From the NCBI RefSeq assembly GCF_029784135.1, contig NC_073745.1:277857803-277921802 (forward strand): a DNA stretch of 64,000 bases. Direction: 5' to 3'. The notes beneath the pieces are model-generated. The model had not been told where the DNA came from. It saw only the letters and a list, made by a program, of their open reading frames with translations, and made no database searches. This DNA is from Toxorhynchites rutilus septentrionalis (lineage: Eukaryota; Arthropoda; Insecta; Diptera; Culicidae). The translations under genes and the position numbers were made by a program. The first letter of the stretch is position 1, and every line of letters begins with the position of its first letter. This document shows, one piece after another, positions 9,745 to 22,538 of this stretch.

Positions 9745-10832
9745 AAAAATTCTACAGTGTCCAGAAGATTACGAATGGTGGAGAAGTGCCATGAAAGAAG
9801 AGCCACAAAAAAACAATGGTTCGTGTAAAAGCATGCCTCAACTATTAATACATCATCCTACAAAAAAATCTCACTTAAGAAGGGCCAACTTTTTGTTCGA
9901 AGTTCGATCAAAAGTAGGAAGAAGCGGCTGGAGCATTTTCAAAGGATTTAGCATTATGCAAAAACCAGTTCACAAATATGACTCGCAATTTTCTAAGCCG
10001 TGTTTGTGTTGTTGACCAATCTGCCTTTCGGTTTTATGTATTGTATAGTGGAAGGTGATCCTGATCCGATCTCCTAGGATCTCAGGAATGGCACTACCTA
10101 CCGAATGTTTGATAGTGTCAAAGGATAGCTATCACAATGGACAATTTGATTGTGTGATGAACTGTTATTGCTCTCTTTAGGATCACTATTTTCAAACATG
10201 TCGGAAAAAGATACTTCTGATCCATTTCTTTTCTAATCGTCGAGAATAATATTCTAGGTACTGTATGGCCTTTGAAATTTGGGGGATCGATTCAGCACGA
10301 TTCCAAAGGGCCCGACGCGGAGCTCAACGTGCTGAACACCAATACAATTATGTGGAGATTTTATTTTTGTTCGGCTTACCCTTAAATTGATCCAACTCGT
10401 GGTTTCAGCAAGAGGGATTTTGTTACGTTTGGTCTCCTCCGTTAATACATTTCTAGTCTTAGATATGTACTATCTAAGATCGCTGCTTATCAATTGCCAC
10501 CTCTGGAAGATCAACTATTTGTCTTTTCACAATTTTGTCTTGACTGATTTGAAGCATCACCCTAAAGACCTCCCCTGACGACCCCTGACAGATAATAGGA
10601 AAAGTTACCCATTTCCCACCCCTATGTGGCAGAACCCAGACAGTCAGTTGATCCTCCGATTTTAAATTGAGAAAACGGAGTGAAACGAAATCATCCATCA
10701 AGAAATTAACGGATAATATAAAATCCAACGCCTACGAAGTATTTCGCCGATTCATTCAAAAAGAGCTATCAGTTTCCCTCGTAAGATGCCGTACAGTACT
10801 ACGTGCGATAAGTAACGATTATAAACCGTTCC
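9745..10832. other. Non-coding spacer
   Basis: I see no supported gene. A 111-codon open frame at 9680-10015 crosses the module end and shows no domain. Confidence 0.5.
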
Positions 10833-11471
10833 GAATCATATTTCGGACAACATCATATTTCGGACACTTTGTTCTAATATCTTGAAATACTTAATGCACT
10901 GATGATAGAACTATAAAATTAATAGCACAATTCCTTCTTAAGAGTAATCCCTTGGTTTCACTATCATTTCATATGAGAACTACATTCGAATTATAACATA
11001 ATCGGCAAAAACATGACGACACTACTCATTATCGTTTGTGTTTGATGTTTGCTTAGCGTTAGCACGTAGAATTTTCCCGTTCATAAATATTTAAATTTCT
11101 CCCGTGTTTCATCAGTTCTCATCATCGTTAGCAGTTTACTGTGATTGCTTGGTAAGTGTTTCACAGTTGACTATAAAATATAATCATGTGTAATGTAATT
11201 TTCGTCCAAAAATTACAAAATAAAGTGTCCGAAATTTGAATTCAATCTGTCCTAAATTTGATTTAGTGTCCGAAGTTTGATTTTTATTCGCTCCATTTGA
11301 AAAGCATTTTATTCGATGATTTTTTTATGTATTCAATCAAATACATACCAAAGTAGAAAGCTTAAAAGCACATTGAACTAATTTGTTAAAAATATCAACC
11401 AAATAATACCTGTGCATAAAGTTTAGACCTGTTTTCTGCACCATATACCTTAAGCGTCCGAAATATGATTC
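10833..11471. mobile_element. TIR element with exact 16-bp ends
   Basis: GAATCATATTTCGGAC at 10833-10848 is exactly inverted as GTCCGAAATATGATTC at 11456-11471. Further copies of the TTTCGGAC / GTCCGAA motif lie just inside (10856, 11225, 11262), so the subterminal region is repetitive. There is no coding sequence. Its superfamily is not clear. Confidence 0.65.
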
Positions 11472-13300
11472 AATATATGTATGAAATATGATTCCTTCTC
11501 ATGTTGCCCAAATATATCCACCTTCGCTGCGATTGAAGAAATACGATGAAAAGGGGAACCACGCGACATTTCTGACGGTGAATATAACATTCAGGGCTCG
11601 GCATAGTCATATTCAACTGAGGATAGTCAACGGACTGTGAAGAAATGTCCCTTCCAATTCTCCGTCAACATGACTCAGTCGGGCGTTTAGTCGCTATCAC
11701 TCTCTACGACTCGACTATCTCATTTCATTCTCCCTCTCCAAATGGACTTCATTGCATTTTGAAGTGACTCCCCTCAAAATAAATGCGTTTCTCTCTCTCT
11801 CATGTATCACGTATGCATGTATCGATGTTTGAGTTCAACGTGGTTTGACATGTTTTACAGGTATGCTAATTTTTTTTTGTATCGTACACGAAAATTACTC
11901 AGACGTATAAAATAGCGTGCAGTGTTCTGTTCAGAACCACCAAACAAATTGTGAGTTTTGTTGATATAAACCCGTTTTTCTGTATGTTTTTTTTTCACAA
12001 AATTGAATTCGGAGACAATGTGAATTAAAATTATGATTAGAATACCTTCTAAACTGTACGCTATTTTGTACGATATTTACTAATACTAGCGCGAGGACCT
12101 TTACAGCATACTAATAATTGTCTAAGTTCGTTGGTTTGAGTTCACGGTGGGTAGACAATAAGCCGTCCAATAATGGTGTAATTACTTTTTTGTATTAGAA
12201 ATCAAGTTTTCGTTTCACTTTATAAGGACTTAAAAATAAGATTTTGTACGCGGGTTAAGAGATCGTGTCAGGGGGAAGTAGAAGTGTGGATTGAATTCAG
12301 TTGAATGAAGAGGCAGGTTTGTATTCATTAGTCATGCCAATTAGAGTCAATTTCCATCGCAGAAATGATATCACCGAGCACGAGAATAATGAGCATGCGT
12401 CGCAAGCATCAATCTTTTTCCTGGTGTTATAACGGCGTCACGGCGCCTTTCTCCCATATGACATACACACGGTCACATACGATTATACGTTTGTTCCATC
12501 ACAACCACAATTATTCCGCATTTCTAATCAACAAAATTCGAGGCTCTGGTCAGGTGGTAGACTGATGGAAACGTTCCTCTGGATGCTTGAGCTTGAAAGT
12601 TCACAGCGGAAACCCTTTTGGAAATTAGTTCTGAATAGAACGAATCATTTACTACTTGAAGAAACAATAGAAAAAAAGTCCGTTGCGACAGCGAAGCATA
12701 AACACATACGTTGTCTTTTATTTCACGTTGTCACACGGAATTAAACACTCTTTTGCTGATGTTGATGTTGCTGAGTTATTTGATATTGCTGGTGATGTTA
12801 CTGCTTTACTTTTACTATCGCTTCTGCTACTAATGATTGAGTAATAAATACTTCACGGTTGAAAAAAGACCCATCCGCTTAATGTATTTCTGGCTAGCTA
12901 ATGAATTACTAAAGGGTAGGGTTTACGATGTGATTTTCGCTTCTCTTCAGGGACCTAACATTACGTGTGATACAAAAATACCAAAACGCTCTTCACCAAA
13001 CGGCATGAAAACCGACTCTTTGTCTCACTTCATCGAGTTCTACTTTGGATTTTCAGTTGCAAAAACAATCGCACTGCGATTTGATGCCATCTGCTCTCTG
13101 GAAAAGCAAGACTGTGCAAAAGAATATGAAAATCATCTGCTTCTATGTTCTTGTTTTCATCGGGCGGGGCTGAAATAACAATCTTTCCATTCCACTATGT
13201 CCGTTCACAAATGGTAGTGTTTGTTCTTTGCATCTGCGAGCTGGGGAAATGGAGATGCTTCTATTTTTTGTCAATTTAAACAAAAAAGGCATTCCCCTTC
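11472..13300. other. Non-coding stretch with a possible TATA promoter
   Basis: A TATA-like GTATAAAATAGCG lies at about 11905-11917, with a CAGT-type start downstream, but no supported coding sequence follows. A 113-codon open frame at 12837-13178 is not recognised. Confidence 0.35.
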
Positions 13301-13419
13301 TGAAAGATGTAGTCCTACGTCGCCACGATTGAAAAAAATAATAATATGTGCTACGAGTAATGAATAAAAATATAAAATTCGAGAGTTTTTAAAGGAGTTT
13401 TCTCAGATGCAGCGACCAA

Positions 13420-13815
13420 TAAAACAGGCGGGTTTTGTATACCCAAAATTATCAATAGGCTCGAGCCTAAATAAATACATCTCCCCGAACGATCTTTATG
13501 GCGGGTCGTGTAAATAGTTTCAATAAGAATTTATGATTTTAACGGGAAAGAGATAGGGGAAAATCCAACCAAGGATTTTCCAATATGAATGTAAGGAGGA
13601 AGAGAAGGAATGGAGATAGAGCGTTAGAGAGATAAACAGAGAGAAGGTAAGAATGAACAAGCACCGCCTCTGGAGTGCAGTCGGTAGAAAATAAGATTAG
13701 GAATGCTTCGTTAAAAGAAAATGGATCAAATATAGGGGAGTCGGAACTCACAGCTTGGAGAAAAAAGTTGTATTTATTTCCTAAAGAAAGTGCCTTGGAC
13801 CGCTCGGGCGCTACA
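13420..13815 (+). mobile_element. Diverged solo LTR relic
   Basis: The segment resembles the LTRs at 47807-48200 and 50124-50518. It has AATAAGAATT..TTTTAACGGGAAAGAGATAGG, then GAAAATCCAACCAAGGATTTTCCAATA, and a terminus CTTGGACCGCTCGGGCGCTACA. The middle is poorly conserved and no second LTR is nearby. The left boundary is approximate. Confidence 0.5.
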
Positions 13816-14407
13816 CAGACCTTCTTCGATCAGGAAAAATACCTACGTACTACGGACGATGAATCACGAAATTTATGACCGATCCGATCAGAATGGATAT
13901 TATTTCCGATTTCTCGTTTCGCCTAATAGTTAGAATCAACGTTCTCAGAATCACATCAGTTACCACAGTGAATGCTGATTCTTCTTACCCATTCCAGCTA
14001 ACAATTATTCCGTGATAATCGCAAGGCAACCACGCTATAGAGGCGAATCTTCTGGCTGCGAATATCATACTAACATTCCTTCCTTTTCTCTGATGAATCA
14101 CCGAATCACCGAAACATGCAGAATGAGAATTTTTTGCTACTGCCAAGCGCCATACAATGTGTTCTTTGTGCAATCTCACTGGTTCAGGTCAATCACGGAG
14201 AGCCACTACGAAGTGTACAGTCTACCCAAACTCAAGCTCATGGATCAAATTTCTATTTGCAGATCGCCGTAAAATCAACACAATGAACACAAAGGTGAGG
14301 CACTGGCACAAACGGTGAGTAATCCAGGATAGATGATCTGTCTGTTTAGTGGGATCGAATTCTATTAAGAGCCGCTCACCTACAGCCAAACTCCTAATTT
14401 TGGTCTA

Positions 14408-14650
14408 TATTGTCAACAATTTAACCCACTAAAGAAAGCAATCACCCAAAATCAGCCAGCTTTGGCTATTCAAAGGGAAATTTTATTATATCAGGACAAC
14501 GCAAGACCTCACACGTCGTTAGTGACTCACCAGAAGCTTTGGGGGATATGGTTGGAGGGTTCTTATAGTCCAAGTGTATCACCTGAAAAAGCCGCCTCAG
14601 GAGAAGCTTGTGAAAAACGATTGTCTAAATTTTTCGCAAAAGCTCATTGT
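14408..14650 (+). pseudogene. mariner (DD34D) transposase fragment
   Basis: Translation gives YCQQFNPLKKAI, then ILLYQDNARPHTSLVTHQKL, which contains the second catalytic Asp of mariner transposases (consensus HDNARPHTS). A decayed YSPD-type block follows (SYSPSVSP). The ends are missing and the fragment runs into an (AT)n tract at 14675. Only this central part of the roughly 345-residue protein is present. Confidence 0.85.
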
Positions 14651-14670
14651 CTCATTATCATTCAACCTAG

Positions 14671-14674
<4 letters not shown>

Positions 14675-14761
<87 letters not shown>
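14675..14761. repeat. (AT)n microsatellite
   Basis: Pure TA dinucleotide tract of about 87 bp between the mariner fragment and the first duplicated block. Confidence 0.95.
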
Positions 14762-14762
<1 letters not shown>

Positions 14763-14764
<2 letters not shown>

Positions 14765-15296
14765 TTTTTGACGTAGGACTACGTCTTACAGTAAGGGTGT
14801 CAAATCAGGAAGCCGGTCACTTTTTTATAAAATAAAGTTAATGCTAATGACTATTTTCACCACGAACTAATTCACATGATTCAAATACCAATCGAATGGG
14901 AAATTATCAAATATTTGTTTGATATGCTATTCATTCCGATTCCCTAAATCCAGTGGCGTCTCGTGAGTAAATTGACTAGCTGTGCACCTACACGGTGAAC
15001 GAGACACCCGAAATTTGCTAAATTTTTTCTCAACATTGGAAAATAAACGAGTTAGTTAGTGCTCGAATATTGTTTTCTTTATCTAAGAATGTTACTGGAT
15101 TGACTGAACTATCTAGTGGTTCTTCATATTTGCAACAATTTCTGAGTAGTAGATTGTATATAAATTCAATATTACATTGCATAAGTTTAGATGCGTAATG
15201 GAGTGCGATAGAATGTTTCTTGAACATAATATTAAAGTCTTGTTTTCAGAGACAAATTATCCTTTTAATTAAATTCCTTCTGGTGGTAGATTAGAG

Positions 15297-15357
<61 letters not shown>

Positions 15358-15917
15358 TTTTTGACGTAGGACTACGTCTTACAGTAAGGGTGTCAAATCA
15401 GGAAACCGGTCACGTTTTTATAAAATAAAGTTAATGCTAATGACTATTTTCACCACGAACTAATTCACATGATTGAAATACCAATCGAATGGGAAATTAT
15501 CAAATATTTGTTTGATATGCTATTCATTCCGATTCCCTAAATCCAGTGGCGTCTCGTGAGTAAATTGACTAGCTGTGCACCTACACGGTGAACGAGAGAC
15601 ACCCGAAATTTGCTAAATTTTTTCTCAACATTGGAAAATAAACGAGTTAGTTAGTGCTCGAATATTGTTTTCTTTATCTAAGAATGTTAGTGGATTGACT
15701 GAACTATCTAGTGGTTCTTCATATTTCAAACATTTCTGAGTCTAATTCTTATTTTGAGCTATTTTCCATAACCGTGCGTAGTAGATTGTATATAAATTCA
15801 ATATTACATTGCATAAGTTTAGATGCGTAATGGAGTGCGATAGAATGTTTCTTGAACATAATATTAAAGTCTTGTTTTCAGAGACAAATTATCCTTTTAA
15901 TTAAATTCCTTCTGGTG
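14763..15917. repeat. Direct duplication separated by (AT)n
   Basis: The block 14763-15290 is repeated at 15357-15917 with near identity. Each copy starts with TTTTTGACGTAGGACTACGTC right after an (AT)n tract (the second tract is about 15298-15355). Copy 2 has an extra segment of about 40 bp near 15740-15780 that copy 1 lacks. Copy 2 continues into the hAT relic and copy 1 does not, so copy 1 is probably the derived one. Confidence 0.85.
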
Positions 15918-17110
15918 ATACGGTAATGAAATTTCAATCGCAAATCGGTCGCAATTTTTTTTTCAAAAAAATTGCTCTGATGTTGAAGCTCAAGAAGCGA
16001 TTTGTTCTCAATAGCCATAATCATAAGCTTTTTCAGTCGCTTCTCTCCCATCGTTGATCCTAAGTAGGTTCTCAGTCTATAAAGAACTAAAAAACTTTGT
16101 TCGACCGATGCTGTGGTTGGAGAAAGCGTTAGTATTAGCTTTGGGAATAAAACAATTTCCGGAAAAATAACGTCAAGATTGCTACCGATCAGTGTTTTTA
16201 TAATCTCTGGTATTTCCTTCTCGGCAAATTCTGGCTTCGTAGAGAATACTCGCAGTCCATTTCCTAATTCCACTTTGTCAAAATTAGAGTTCTCGTTGTT
16301 GTAGTGTACGGTACAGAATATGAAATTTGAAGCGATTGAAGAAAATTGTATCAAAATCCAGCATGTATCCTTGCAGCCCTAGTGCGAGTGAAATCGTATC
16401 ACCATCCTACTTTGTGTCATCTAGATACATTTCTTCCATACAAGTATAAATTTCTTTATTATATGTTCAACTATGTTGATCATCCTAAAGCTGTAGGTCC
16501 ACTTGACTCTGCACAAGCTCGGGATCTTCTGCTGCATAAATTTCTTCAACTCGTAATCGCACTTTGGGCCTGGATTTCTTCTTTATCTCCTGACATCACT
16601 CGAGCTGCATCATATGTTTGTGCAACCAGCTTAGCAGGTGATACGCCAAATTGAGGCAGTAAACAACTCTTTCTGAATTTATTCTGATGTTCCAAAGAAT
16701 ACTGCCGTGGCATCTATGAAGACGGAAAACGACATATCTTTCGTAGCCAAAAAGTTACACATGTCCTTATAGTTTCCTCTATTTAGAAACGTTATGCTTT
16801 CATCGTGACCTCGGAAGCTCAGTCCATGTGAACTGAGAAGACAACTTTTTTCACAATTGAATTTTGAAAATTATGCTTGTTTCTTACTGTCCAATTCTGG
16901 CCGCGGAATATCCATTTTCGCAAAAAGTAATTTCTCATCCACAGTCCCTATCGCAAACGGCTTTTGCAAAAGCTCATCGACAATATCCTGTCCAACAGTA
17001 TCCATATTTACATTTGATTTGTGATGATATATCGCGAATCTCAATCGATACACACAAAAAACTGGATGAAGTTCAGTCATCTGGAGTGCGCCAATTCGAC
17101 TGCTAAACTA
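15878..17110 (-). pseudogene. hAT transposase relic
   Basis: Reading leftwards from about 17080, the pieces are: an N-terminal part (DELLQKPFAIGTVDEKLLF); at about 16740-16850 LSFRGHDESITFLNRGNYKD; at about 16580-16660 AKLVAQTYDAARVMSG; and at 15950-16120 the C-terminal dimerisation domain (ASVEQSFLVLYRLRTYLGST, then RLKKLMIMAIE). This order fits hAT-type transposases related to ZMYM/DUF4371 proteins. Stops and frameshifts separate the pieces. No terminal repeats were identified. Confidence 0.85.
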
Positions 17111-17275
17111 CGCCTATACATTGGCAATTTACTAGAGCGTGTGAGCGCCGCTCTATCTTTCTTTCTTTCTTTTTAAGAGGCTTTAAACTTTGAAGTTCAT
17201 TCGCCTCTATAGGCCGCTCTATCTATTCACCGAAAAGTGCACAGAGACTGCGCCAAGCAAGCTTTCAGAGAGCCG

Positions 17276-17290
17276 CTATATAAAAGCACC
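17276..17290 (+). promoter_or_regulatory. Possible TATA promoter
   Basis: CTATATAAAAGCACC is followed by CTCAGCGCACC about 10 bp later. No convincing coding sequence is downstream, so this may be a promoter relic of a repeat. Confidence 0.3.
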
Positions 17291-17399
17291 TTACGCTCAG
17301 CGCACCGATTGCGGAACTGGATCTGGTTGTCTAAGTTCGGGTTGCGAGAGAATCGAGAGAGACTATCGATGGGGAGATCTGATTGAACCCACAATCAGC

Positions 17400-18900
17400 G
17401 TTGCCAATGTTCCAGTTTAAACTGGATTCTTCCAGTTTTTTTTTCTTCGATCTAGTCAAACAGTTAAACCTCGAAATCTTCCAGTTTTTTCCAAATATTG
17501 TCCAGTTTTATCCAGTTTTTTTTATATTGTGCTTCAGTTTTACCAATTTTATGTGAAATAAATTCACAATGCATAAATATTATCCCTCCCTCACCCTTTC
17601 TATTCCTTAACCAATTTCGTTTTTTGACATTATTCGTTCGATCGATCAAGGGTGTATTTGCCTTGAATCGATCTTTCTTTTCTTACACACTCTCAGTGTT
17701 ATTTTCCTCCTGCTTACACTTCCGAATTCAATACGGTTAGTGCGCAGAGCGTGTGGTGTCTACCCGAGCAGCAACGTTCTAGGTTTATATACATATTATA
17801 TTTTCTAGGTCCTTCAAAACATGCTGAAGTTCAGACCAATTGATCTACCATTTCAACAACGACTGGTGCAATGTTCATAACAAGAAATCTAACCCTAAAT
17901 GGTTCATAGAGCCCGCGTGCTATGCTGACTTTGAGTTTACATAAGCATTATATGTTGTAGGTCCTCCAATTCATTCTGAAGTTTAATATATCAATATGCT
18001 CCATTGACTTTAATTGATATGAATATTAAACCTAAGTAATCTTGCTTCCGTTTACATCCGTTTACATCAATCGACACTTCAACGAAATGAAAATCCGAAA
18101 ATCTCACGCGGCAAAGATTATTTTTAGGTAACCTAAAAAGGAAAACCTGTACAATTAATTAGACCGGCTGTATATTATATTATTTATCGAATCTTCCTCA
18201 ATCCAAATCAATTTCATCCAATCCAAAAGAGCTTCTCACAATTAAAACCTGAGAAGGTATCCTAGAGAACTTCTCTAAAATCAATCGTTCCGGCGATACG
18301 TTATTCATAGCTTTATAGAACTCCATTCGCGACGGCGGAGTTATCTTTGGGAAACTTGAAAAGATAACCGGAAGAATTCTAAAATCAATCGGACCGGCGT
18401 TATATTCCGTTATTCATCTATATTGAACTTCCATCTCGAAGGGACACAGTTATCTTTCTGAGAAGCCGAGAGAACTCCTCTAGAAACAATCATCCCGGAG
18501 CTATGTTCCATTATGCGTAAGCTTTATAGAAATTAGATCGCGACGGAGGAGAGTTATCTTCAGGTAACCTGAGAAGATTACCGAAAGAAATCCTCTGAAA
18601 CCAATAGAAGTTCTTCGAATATTGTTTCACAGTAATGTTCGAGTGGTGGGAAACGTTAGTTCGATCTGCTCGAATGGTTAATTAATGGTTCATTTCGCTA
18701 TTTATGAACTACATGTAAATATTATACGAAGCTTCGAGGTAAGGTCTATTTCTCAAGTACCGGAATAGATAAAAAAAAATGTTTTGAATAACTCAAAGCT
18801 GAACTTCTTAAAATAGAACGATTTTTCAGGATCAAGTTTTATTCCAGTTTTTTTAGGAGCAATTTTCCAGTTTTTTGAAAAATATTATTGGCAACTCTGC
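17400..18900. repeat. Low-coding repeat block with ~105-bp tandem units
   Basis: CCAGTTTT-type motifs crowd both edges (17415-17530 and 18840-18880), and GTTGCCAAT / ATTGGCAAC lie at the two outer ends, so this may be one inserted element. Inside, three imperfect tandem units at about 18245-18600 carry GAGTTATCTT, GAGAA and CAATCATTCCGG-type motifs, spaced 102-109 bp. Confidence 0.5.
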
Positions 18901-19869
18901 CCACAACCGTTCACTTCTCTTGTGCACAGAGTCCACTGCACGAAATCGTTGCAAACACATTGGCAGTTTAGTTACCCGAAGCTTCAACACAATTTTACCG
19001 ATCAGTTTGTAGATATACGTAATTTTGGTACTTTGGCATTGACTAAATGGTACAAAATAGAAACCAATATACGTAATTCTTCACATTGCGTGGACTAGGA
19101 AGGATTTGGATTTACTGGATTTGCTCAAAACGCTTGTTGTGTCCAGTTTCCAGGCGCTGAATGCCAGCAAGTGAGCCTTATTTTATGTGAGAGAATTGAA
19201 TAATGTTTCTCCTTAATTTGCTTTTCAGCTGCCCTCCGAAAGACGCTGATACACGAATCAAATGCAGCGTTCGTCCTAGGGGCAATGAGAATGGAGAGAG
19301 ATAATATTGTAATTTATTACCGCCATTTCTCGATAGTTCGCAGAGGTATTTGCATCAATCGATAGGAAATATTTCTACGCATTCATCAAAAGAAAAAATA
19401 TATACATTACATTATACAAGGTAACCATTGCATAGTTGGAACATGTTGAGCAATACCCAAATGAAAATACCGCGTTCTTATTGATCGAATGTTATAAGCC
19501 ATTTTGTGTTCTCACAGTTGTGCTGCAAAAAGAGTGAGTAATATAGTAATAATGATGAAACATGTCACGTTGCATCGGACGGAGATATAAATTACGCGAC
19601 TGCGATATTTTCTTTTACTGACACTCTAGACAGCGATCAGCCAATGTCATATTGAATCCGAGAGATAATATGAAAATGTTGCTGCTATGCCGATCGCTCG
19701 CGTAGTTCAGTGCAATCACTCTGTGCAGTAAATTATGCGTTTGTTGAGTAGAATAAGGGTTTGCCATTGAGTATACGTTCTGTGTGTTTTGGAACTAAAC
19801 TCTCAACTATCGGCCTTGAGAGAAGTCATTTTCGAGCCTCCCTTCCGCAGCCGTTTGAGACCTAATATG

Positions 19870-20036
19870 AAAATTTGAATTTATTACAACAAAATCACGC
19901 CATCGAAAAATTCTACTAAAGAGTTAATTATAAAAATTGTGTTCCTTGTTAAGTTAACATCGAAAGTGATAGTTGAATTCAAGGCGAATTAAATGCAATA
20001 TCTCCCGGTCGTGTTTTGGACACCACTCTCCCATAT
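19870..20036. repeat. Dispersed repeat shared with 53740-53905
   Basis: TCTACTAAAGAGTTAA, then TTCCTTGTTAAGTTAACATC, then CCGGTCGTGTTTTGGACACC match in order the block at 53740-53905. There the same block ends in the hairpin/GACGTAG-type terminus. The palindrome is not recognisable here. Confidence 0.55.
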
Positions 20037-20080
20037 TTTTTGTATTTACTTTAATAAACAAGGAAACAAGGAAGTATCTA

Positions 20081-21038
20081 GGGTAAATGATCTTGGTTTG
20101 TCCAATTTGGGGTGTTTTTACGCAACTAGTAAATGCAAATCGATTTTTCTTCATGAAAATCACACATAATCGATACGAGTTTAAGTTTGTTGAAAAGCCC
20201 CAAGTCTCTAGTTTCTAATACTACCATAAGGTGTTGAAATTATTCTATTTTTTTTATGTTTTTTAACGATTTTCCTTAAAGAAGAATTATGATCATGGTT
20301 TGACCACCTCTGATCATGGTTTGCCCAAAAAAATTATCATGGTATGTCCGGTTTTAGAAATCTCCATTATTGGATGAAAGCATTCGAATTCACAATTAGA
20401 TGTTGCATTTATCATTACTTGAGTTTACTGTCATCATATTGATTCATTCATAATTTAGGCTTTCTTCAGAATATTGTCTTTTCTTGGGCATTTTAGAAGT
20501 GTTCACCTCAACACAATCAACACAGAAAAACCATACTTCTGCTATGCGCGAAGCACACCATAAACAAACTGCAGCGCGCCAAGCGGTTGCCATAGAAATC
20601 ATGTGGACAAAACAACATTATTGAATTGGACAACTCATGATCAGAATTGAGTTCATCAAAATGCGTTAATTTAATGGTTTAGCGATGTAAATCCGATACA
20701 AATTGTGAGCAAGCATGATGTTTACAATATTTATAAGTGTTGTAATCCAGAAAAGGTCTGAATATGTGCCAAATAATCATCTGGTGATCGATTAAAAGTT
20801 AGCTCGAATGACGGGCGCATTGACACAAATAGAAGGTGTATTTTATAATCCTTTAAAACATGTGATTTCGTAAAAATATACTATTTAACTACTATAAATC
20901 ATGTAAAAGGCCATTTCATTTATATGTTTCGAAACATTCGAAGGCCTTATTTGACACAGGAGCGCTGAATTAGAGCATTCAAAAAAGTGGGCAAACCATG
21001 ATCATATTTTCGACTGGACAAACCAAGATCATTTACCC
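20081..21038. mobile_element. 958-bp TIR transposon, non-autonomous
   Basis: The ends GGGTAAATGATCTTGGTTTG and CAAACCAAGATCATTTACCC are exact inverted repeats (TIR about 24 bp with TCCA), flanked by TA at 20079-20080 and 21039-21040. Subterminal GATCATGGTTTG(A/C)CCA motifs repeat at 20290-20350 and, inverted, near 20990. No coding sequence is present. The TA duplication fits Tc1/mariner/pogo-type mobilisation. Confidence 0.85.
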
Positions 21039-22538
21039 TACATTAAATTGGAAAATGGTTCGTCAATATATTTGTCCAATCGTAGGGTTCCGCATGTGCC
21101 TCCTGTCATGAATTCGTACAAAACATAATATACGAAACCGCACATTAAAACTTTAACATAAGTCTGCATCCAGTGTAACCGCGGCCTAGAAGTGACGACG
21201 TCTGCATTTTCGTGAAATTCGAAAATTTTATTTTGTAAATAAAAAAATATCATTGAAAGTAAAGAAATGTCGAACCCTGTCTTGCCTGGCAGGTGGATCA
21301 ACTAAATTGTAATGTCTCACATGCCGCATTTGTTGTCATGCAAATGTACTACCACACACCTGATTTTATAAACAAACGGAGGAAATAAGGTAGCAGGAAG
21401 GTAATCCCAATAATTCAAACCTTCTTAGGGCAGCGCAACGAATTCAATGTCATTCATCGTGCCCTGAACGACAAACGGTTTGCTAGTGTGGGTCGATTGC
21501 CCTTGAAAAGAAAATTATCCATTGTGGAAGATTACATTCCGTTCAGTCGAGTTTGAGATTACGGTAAATGAATTGTCGTTAAACATAACCGATTCATTTT
21601 CGTCATAATTCCAATATAAGTAAATGATCAATTGGAAATTAATATACTGTATGGGGGGGCAATATTTTCCTAGCGGAATGTCACCGGGGGCGAAAGCAAA
21701 TGTAAATAATGGACCAAACCGCAAGCACTAACACATGCGAACGCTCGCTCCATCTGCCGCTGCTGCTGACGATGATGATGACGAAAATCACACCATCGCC
21801 TCTGATTGGTGGAAAAAGCTGAGCCCATATTAATTGGAGACAACAATGCCGTCATAGAAGTAGCAGTAACATTCTCGGCCTACACATCTTATCAATTAAA
21901 GGACACAATCAATTCATGCTGGCAATGTAGCCATTAGCATTGGACGTCAATCAAAATCAGCAGAGGAATCGGAAAATCCAACATACACTTATCCATATTT
22001 TCCTGCCGGGCTTCCACACGATTCATTCGGCTTTCCAAAGATCGATCGATTCTTCACTCACTTTCTGTTCACTCTAATCAGTGCAAAAGTCCAAGGCAAG
22101 CACTTGTAGCCACACACAATTCTGACACCTCACTGGACCACTACTGCACTTGTCTCAATTTTCCGAACAATTCTACGCGAAAAACATTTTGCATTATGCC
22201 GTTATACCGCACAAAACCGCGACCGCACTTCGAATGTGGGACCGTTCAGTGATTACAGATGGAATCGAATGTCAGCGAACTTTGTTATTGGAGAACCCGG
22301 GGTGGAGAAAAATCCAAACAATGATGATGTTGATGAGAATGATGACGTTTGGGCCCAGTGGTTTCCACCCCGTTCGAAACTCATCTAGACCAGGGAAATG
22401 TTTATTGTGCACTCTCGGGCAGAGAAACGTCAAAACAAAGCATTTTGCGCGAGATTCATCGTTGGTGTACATGTGTGCTTGTTTAGTGAGCGATTTACGG
22501 TCGAATTTAGTTACGTTAACTGTTGTAAACTAGATAAA
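21039..22538. other. Seh1 upstream region
   Basis: I see no coding gene. A short-tandem GAT/GATGAT stretch lies near 21765-21783, and a second (ATGATG..GATGAG) at 22320-22345. The Seh1 promoter and 5' UTR should lie near the right end; no TATA box is obvious. Confidence 0.4.

Noticed and set aside
9680..10015. 111-codon open frame
   Set aside because: Crosses the right end of the palindrome-bounded module and has no recognisable domain.
12837..13178. 113-codon open frame
   Set aside because: No domain, splice or codon evidence that I can see.
14462..14776. 104-codon open frame
   Set aside because: Its first third is a mariner transposase scrap and the rest is an (AT)n microsatellite read as Tyr-Ile repeats.
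22150..22533. 127-codon open frame upstream of Seh1
   Set aside because: No domain, overlaps GAT repeats and ends just before the Seh1 start.
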